Source: Panax quinquefolius (Eukaryota; Streptophyta; Magnoliopsida; Apiales; Araliaceae). Taken from it: a stretch of DNA of 64,000 nt. The number at the start of each line of letters is the position of its first letter. The stretch's first letter is position 1. Positions 57,817-64,000 of the stretch are shown here, piece by piece. The stretch spans positions 120,855,516 through 120,919,515 of the forward strand of contig CM035160.1 in NCBI GenBank assembly GCA_020205615.1, in the 5' to 3' direction. Under the pieces are notes generated by a model. It was not told the origin of the DNA. It worked only from the letters and a program-made list of their open reading frames with translations, and searched no databases. A program made the position numbers and the translations under genes.

Positions 57817-59656
57817 ACAAGTTATAAATGATTAATAATTGTTGAAAGATTAAATATGTGTTGATTAAAAATAAAATGATTTGTGGTAATATTTATTCAA
57901 TCCTTGATGTATATAAAGAGTCTCATATGAGGGCGTTTGTGGTAAGTTTGATTATTTTATGGGGGGCCCATATGTCATCATCTAAGAGTCTCTTCGTCAA
58001 TAAGTAATTACCTTCAATCAATAGTAATTACCTTTGTGAATAGTAATTACCTTCGTCGATAGTAATTACCTTTACCAAACGTCGAACCACTTGTCGCTTT
58101 CACATTACAAAGCGCCGAACCACTTGCCGCTTCACATTACTGAAAGTCCAAACCACTTTTATTTTCACATCACTAATCGTCGAGCCACTTGCGCTTTTCA
58201 CATGGTAGGTCTTAAGCTAGAAATTTTCTATAAATAGAGGCCTAGTGCTTCATTATTTTCACGAATTCATTCAAGCTATAGAGAGAAAGTATAGAGAATA
58301 AGAGAGAAGAAGAAGAGTATTTTGTTACTACACTACTGCAAAGATTCAATCTCCTACCAAAAGTAAGGGGTGTTATTCTTTCTTATTCATGAAGAGAAGC
58401 ATTTGTTATTCCATTGCTTATTATTCATTGGAATAACTTTTATATCTGTTGTTTACCTATACTTGGTGACATTCTTCTATTATTCTGTTGGAACATCCTG
58501 CTCATGTGTTTTACACCGACTGTGTTCCGCTCTTTATTATTATTCTATTGGAACATCCTGCTCATGCATGTGTTTTTTACCGGACCGACTGGTTCCGCTC
58601 TTTATTATTATTCTGTTGGAACATCCTCTGCATGTGTTTTACGCCTGACTGGTTCCATTCTTTATTATTCTGTTGGAATATCCTCGTCATGCGCTTTTAC
58701 GCCGGACTGGTTCCGTTATTTATTATTCTGTTAGAATAACTTTTGCATGTCTTGATCTATCGCATGCATGGTGATTTCTTTTGTTATTCCATTCTTTATT
58801 ATACCCAGGTTGGTTAAAACTTTGACTTCTATACTCCATGAAATTAGTGGAATATCCTTGATATTTGCGCTTCATCCAAAGATCCTTTCATGGAAATATT
58901 CTTCTCGAAGATTCTTGAATTTTACTCTACAAAGCGATATCATGTTGACAGCTTTGGATGTTATTGGTTCCTAGATAAATTAATTCTTGAACTTATTTTA
59001 TTGAATATCATTGTCATCATCCTCATGTTTATATTATGTTGAAAGTCATCTCGTATTCAGCAGTAGTGCATAGATGGACTTGGTATGATTATGACCGAGA
59101 GACTATTCGGTGTAATCACGACCGTAATGTTACAAATGATGTGGTAAAATCCTCGATGGCCCGTAGTGCATTGATGGATGAGTTGTTGGCATGATCATGA
59201 CCATTAATGAATACACAAATATTCTTGGCCGTAGTGCATGAATAATTGTGGTCGTGATACTAAAGAATATCCTTGGTAGTAGTGCGGGGGTGATTCGATG
59301 ATGTGAAATATTTATTAAAGTCGAGTCTCAAATATAACATGATGAAAAACCTTTTAAATCATAAAAGATAGTAGATTTTATTTTCTACTTGACTCTTTTA
59401 ATGGATTCTTTGGTTCCGTTGTAGTTAAACTTGATGTTCATTATATTTTATCGCTTTTAACAACACAGAGGCTAATGATAATTTATTCTCGCATTATCTT
59501 AGTCATAATATTTCTTCTTGAGCTAGTTGAGCTCACCCTTTCTTTCAAGTGTTCTCTTGAGAAATGAGAATATAGCTGGGACGAGTCGGGGAACGGAGTA
59601 ATGGTCCGAGAGGATAGCATTAGTAGTCCTCACTATTCTGTGAAATAGTGTGATAA

Positions 59657-60459
<803 letters not shown>

Positions 60460-60469
60460 TGAGGTCATC

Positions 60470-61106
60470 ACGGGTAAGCTTATCATAAACTCTAATGAAG
60501 TCTATACTTTATTTGATACCTGGTTCTACCCATTCTTTTATTTCTCCTACTTGCGCTCATCGATTAAATTTGACTCGGAAATTAGACTTTGACTTATCTG
60601 TGGAAACTCCGCTTGGGAGAAACCTTCATTACATCCACTTTGTTTATAAGTCTTGTTTGGTTCAAATCGGTACCCTCACATTACCCATCGATCTTATTTC
60701 ATTAAAAATACTTGCATTTGGCGTGATTCTAGGGATTGATTGGTTAACTACTTATCATGCAAAAATTGATTGTTTTCGTAAAGTTGTTAGCTTTCATATT
60801 CCTAACCAACCAATTATGCTAATTCAAGCGACCAAACCATTAAAATCAATCACGGTCATCTCAAGCCATAAAGCTATTCGTTTATTGATAAATGGATGTC
60901 AAGCTTTCTTAGCTCATGTCACAGATTTAAACAAAAATACGTCAGTTTTGAACGATATTTCTATTGTTAATAAATTTCCTGACGTATTCCCCGAAGAACT
61001 TCCTGGCCTACCCCCAGAGCGTGAAATTGAATTTTGTATCGACCTTGAACCCGGTACAAAACCTATTTCCAAAGCCCCATATCGAATGGCTCTTATTGAA
61101 CTTTAG
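60470..61106 (+). pseudogene. Protease and RT linker, element D
   Basis: The active-site segment is split between frames: STHSFISPTCAHRLNL follows a shifted D-T-G. After it 60495-61106 is open: [71 protein letters not shown], then TAG. The closest to an intact protease in the window along with element C. Confidence 0.82.
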
Positions 61107-61109
61107 GAG

Positions 61110-61660
61110 TTAAAGACCCAATTCGCAGAATTGTTAGACATTGGCTTTATTCATCCTAGTACTTCTCCTTGGGGTGCTCCTCTGCTCTATTCATGAAGAA
61201 GAAAGATGGGAGTATCGACTTTGTATTGATTATCGGAGTTGAATCATGTCACCATCAAAATAGGTATCCATTGCCACGTATTGATGACCTGTTTGACCAG
61301 TTGCAAGGAGCCAAATTCTTTTCAAAGATTGATCTTCGTTCCGGATATCACCAATTGAAGATTAGAACCGCTGACATTCCAAAGACGGCTTTCAGAACTC
61401 GGTACGGGCATTATGAATTCCTAGTCATGTCCTTTGGATTGACTAATGCTCATGTTGCCTTCATGGATATGATGAACCGAGTATTCAAGGAATATTTGGA
61501 TCACTTTGTGGTCGTCTTTATTGATGACATCCTTATTTATTCCAAAAGCCGTGAAGATCATGAGCAACACTTGAGGCTGACACTCCAAAAGCTTCGTGAA
61601 TATAAGCTTTATGCCAAGTTGAAGAAATGCGAGTTCTAGCTTGAAGAAGTAGCATTCCTT
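61110..61660 (+). pseudogene. Reverse transcriptase, element D
   Basis: Open at 61169-61639 apart from local shifts: [55 protein letters not shown] and the catalytic [15 protein letters not shown]. The start ([13 protein letters not shown]) and the DYRELNH block have single-base losses. Confidence 0.87.
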
Positions 61661-62330
61661 GGGCACGTGGTATCAAGTCATGGAATATCTGTTGACCCAG
61701 CAAAGATTGAAGCTATTCAAAGCTGGGAACAACCTAAATAAGTGACCGAAGTACGTAGCTTTCTCGGTTTAAATTGGTTATTATCGGAGATTCGTGGAAG
61801 GATTTTCTCGAATCGCTACTCCATCGACTCAAATTGACTTTTAAAGATACAAAGTTCGGTTGGAGCGAAGAATGTGAGAAGAGTTTTCAAGAACTCAAGA
61901 GAGACTTATTTCAAAGACTTGTTCGACAATACCATCCATCGCTCGGAGGGATTTGTCATCTACAAATGATGCTTCTGCAAAGGGTTGGGATGTGTTCTCA
62001 TGTAACATAGAAAAGTTATAGCTTATGCCTCAAGACAACTCAAAGAATATGAGAGAAATTATCCTACTCATGATCTAGAGTTGCGCATTTGTTGTCTTTG
62101 CACTTAAAATTTGGAGGCATTACTTGTATGGGGAGAAAGTGGAGATCTTTACGGATCATAAAAGCCTCAAATATTTCTTCACTCAAAAGGAACTCAACAT
62201 ACGCGACAACGACGTTGGCTTGAATCGTTTGAAAGATTATGATCATACCATCCAATACCATCTTGAAAAAGCGAACGTGGTAGTGACGCGTTGAGTAGAA
62301 GATCATATGCAAGCACGAAAAGTGCGATAT
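61660..62330 (+). pseudogene. RNase H, element D
   Basis: The text for KFGWSEECEKSFQELKRDLF is open near 61840-61905. The C-terminal [17 protein letters not shown] region at about 62140-62200 is recognisable in another frame. Many short indels. Confidence 0.7.
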
Positions 62331-62589
62331 TGTCAACGCAAAGGCCCATTTTGTGTGACTTGTAAAGGATGGAGATAGAGTTAAAGACTCGAGGGGACGC
62401 GTGTGATGATAAGCGAGTATACGAGTAGTAGAACCAACTTTAATCGATAAAGTTAAAGTTGCTCAAGCTGCACGGAACACGGAGTCGATGCGTATGAGAA
62501 AGAAAGTGCAAGAAGGTGCTATGCCGAAGCAAGAATCGATGAAGAAGGAATACTTGAGTCAACTCTGCACTTTGTGTTCCTAACGACCT

Positions 62590-63440
62590 CGATTTAAAGT
62601 ATAATATCATGATGGAGGCGCACAACACACCATTTGCAATCCATCCTCAGGAGTACAAAAATGTATCATGATATTCGCCATACATTTTGGTGGAGAAATA
62701 TGAAGAGAGAGATATATTGCTTATCTCAAGGTGTCTAACTTGTCAACGAAGTTAAAAGCGGAGCATCAAGTACCAAAAGGTCCATTGCAACCACTTGAAA
62801 TTCCGTAATGGAAGTGGGAGCACATTACCATGGATTTCAAGCACGGGTCTTCCTAAGGTTTCTCAAGGCATAGATGCGATTTGGGTCATTGTTGATAGAT
62901 TGACCAAGTCCGCTCATTTCTTACCGACACGAAAACTTATACACTTGAACGTTTTGCTCAGTATGTACATAAACGAGATTGTAAGACCGCATGGTATCTT
63001 GCGGTATCCATAGTTTCGATCGAGACCCAAGATTCACTTCACGATTTTGGGTTAGTTTGTAAAAAGCTATGGGCACAGACTTACGATTTAGCTTCGGCAT
63101 ATCATCCTCGGGCTGACCAGACGAATGAGAGGACTATTCAAACTCTTGAAGATCTATTAAGACTCCGTGTCCTTGATTTCAAGGGAAGTTGGGACAAGTT
63201 CTTACCATTGGTGGAGTTTTCCTATAACAACAGCTTATCAAGCAAGTATTGGCATGGCTCCATTCAAGCGTTGTATGGAAAAAAGTGTCATTCTCCAAAG
63301 ATCTTTGGGATGAGGTGGGTGAAGCAACGTTGTTGGGACCAGAGTTGGTACGTATGACTACGGAAAAGATTCAAACGATCCGACAACGATAAAAAACCTC
63401 ACAAAATCGATTAAAAGAGTTATCTTGATCTTCATCGAAA
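62590..63440 (+). pseudogene. Integrase, element D
   Basis: Zinc-binding text (AHNTPFAIHP) at about 62615. Core at 62795-63013 ([29 protein letters not shown]). The [11 protein letters not shown] text at about 63020 and the [13 protein letters not shown] text at about 63125 are in shifted frames. Confidence 0.78.
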
Positions 63441-63444
63441 GGAC

Positions 63445-63923
63445 GTGGAATTCGATATAGGAGATCATGTGTTGTTAAGAGTTGCTCCATGGAAAGGAGT
63501 TACAAGATTTGGAAAGAGAGGAAAACTCAATCCTCGATTCATCGGTCCATTTTTAATCCTCGATCGAGTAGGAACTGTGGCCTATAGACTCGCTTTACCG
63601 CCAAGTATGTCTCGTGTTCATAACGTTTTTCACATATCCATGTTACGTAAATATGTGAAAGACCCGAACCTTATTATTAAGTTAGAACCGGATGAAATAG
63701 CGGAAAATTTGACGTATGAAGAGGTTCATGTTCAAATCTTGGATAAGAAGGAACATATTCTACGCTCCAAGGTTATACCTCAAGTCAAAGTTTTGTGGAG
63801 GAACCACGATGTTGAGGAAATGACTTGGGAGTTAGAATCAAATGAAATCAAGATATCCTTACCTCTTCGACATACCAGTGCGTACCCTAATTTCGAGGGC
63901 TTAAATTTCATAAGAAGGGAGGT
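63445..63923 (+). pseudogene. Integrase C-terminus and chromodomain, element D
   Basis: 166 open codons: RVAPWKGVTRFGKRGKLNPR, FIGPFLILDRVGTVAYRLAL (intact GPF), MSRVHNVFHISMLRKYVKDP, TYEEVHVQILDKKEHILR and KVLWRNHDVEEMTWELES. A frameshift then alters the last residues. A purine tract (AAGAAGGGAGG) follows. Confidence 0.88.
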
Positions 63924-64000
63924 TGTAAGACCCCAACTTTTATAAATAAAGATGAATTTTCTATAAATATTATTTTGAATATTATGGAATAAATTTGATA
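63924..64000 (+). repeat. Start of 3' LTR of element D (partial)
   Basis: TGTAAGACCCCAACTTTTAT and following bases match the start of 53265 and 49202. The window ends inside it. Confidence 0.9.

Larger units (their letters stand above)
53265..59656 (+). repeat. 5' LTR of element D, interrupted and 3'-truncated
   Basis: LTR parts 53265-53777 and 57817-59656 match the B LTRs. TATAAATAG at 58229. A local expansion of TTATTATTCTGTTGGAACATCC units lies at 58480-58740, with four to five copies where the B LTR has fewer. GTAGTGCA units lie at 59050-59290. Confidence 0.82.

Overview
The window looks like a plant nuclear genome, most likely a eudicot. It has spliced genes with GT/AG introns, a RIC1-like and a ferric reduction oxidase (FRO) gene, long-LTR Ty3/gypsy elements with a chromodomain, CACTA transposons, and many (AT)n microsatellites. 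I cannot name the species. About three quarters of the window is transposon or transposon-derived sequence.

Layout. 1-9472 (+): the 3' part of a RIC1-like gene, entering from the left edge. Its introns carry an inverted-repeat element (about 2737-3545), a 662-bp TIR element (4468-5129) and a 2.56-kb CACTA element (6307-8862, TSD ATA). The CACTA carries fragments of two host genes: a 20S proteasome beta-2 subunit and a WD40 protein. One conserved RIC1 exon is not found, and a later exon has an in-frame stop, so this copy is probably broken. 10508-25220: sequence bounded by CACTA-type termini with matching AGG duplications. It contains gypsy element A (13458-22926, TSD GATAT), which has two LTRs of about 2.65 kb and lacks the protease region. 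25266-30425 (-): an eight-exon FRO gene, well preserved except for an 8-bp frameshifting insertion in exon 4 that looks like a hAT excision footprint. Its introns hold many AT microsatellites and a TIR element.

32094-64000 is a nested gypsy cluster. Element B (+, LTRs 32094-34509 and 49202-51559) is interrupted by element C (-, 35817 to about 46102). B's right LTR is followed directly by another primer-binding site and the start of gag (fragment F). F is cut by element E (-, about 51913-53264), and E's LTR is cut by element D (+, 53265 past the right edge). D's 5' LTR in turn holds a 4.04-kb LTR-like insertion with TSD ACAAG (53778-57816). None of A-F has an intact gag-pol. The best kept parts are reverse transcriptase and the integrase C-terminus/chromodomain.

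Two cross-cutting observations deserve attention. First, the gypsy LTRs carry tandem arrays of a short hairpin-forming motif around GGCC-GTAGTGCA, shared by two LTR families. Second, differences between otherwise near-identical TE copies are clustered as short scrambles at or near CAG/CTG/CCGG sites. That suggests base-calling or assembly error at methylated cytosines may account for part of the apparent decay. Coordinates of splice sites and junctions were read by eye. Family assignments rest on recognised protein motifs and not on a database search.
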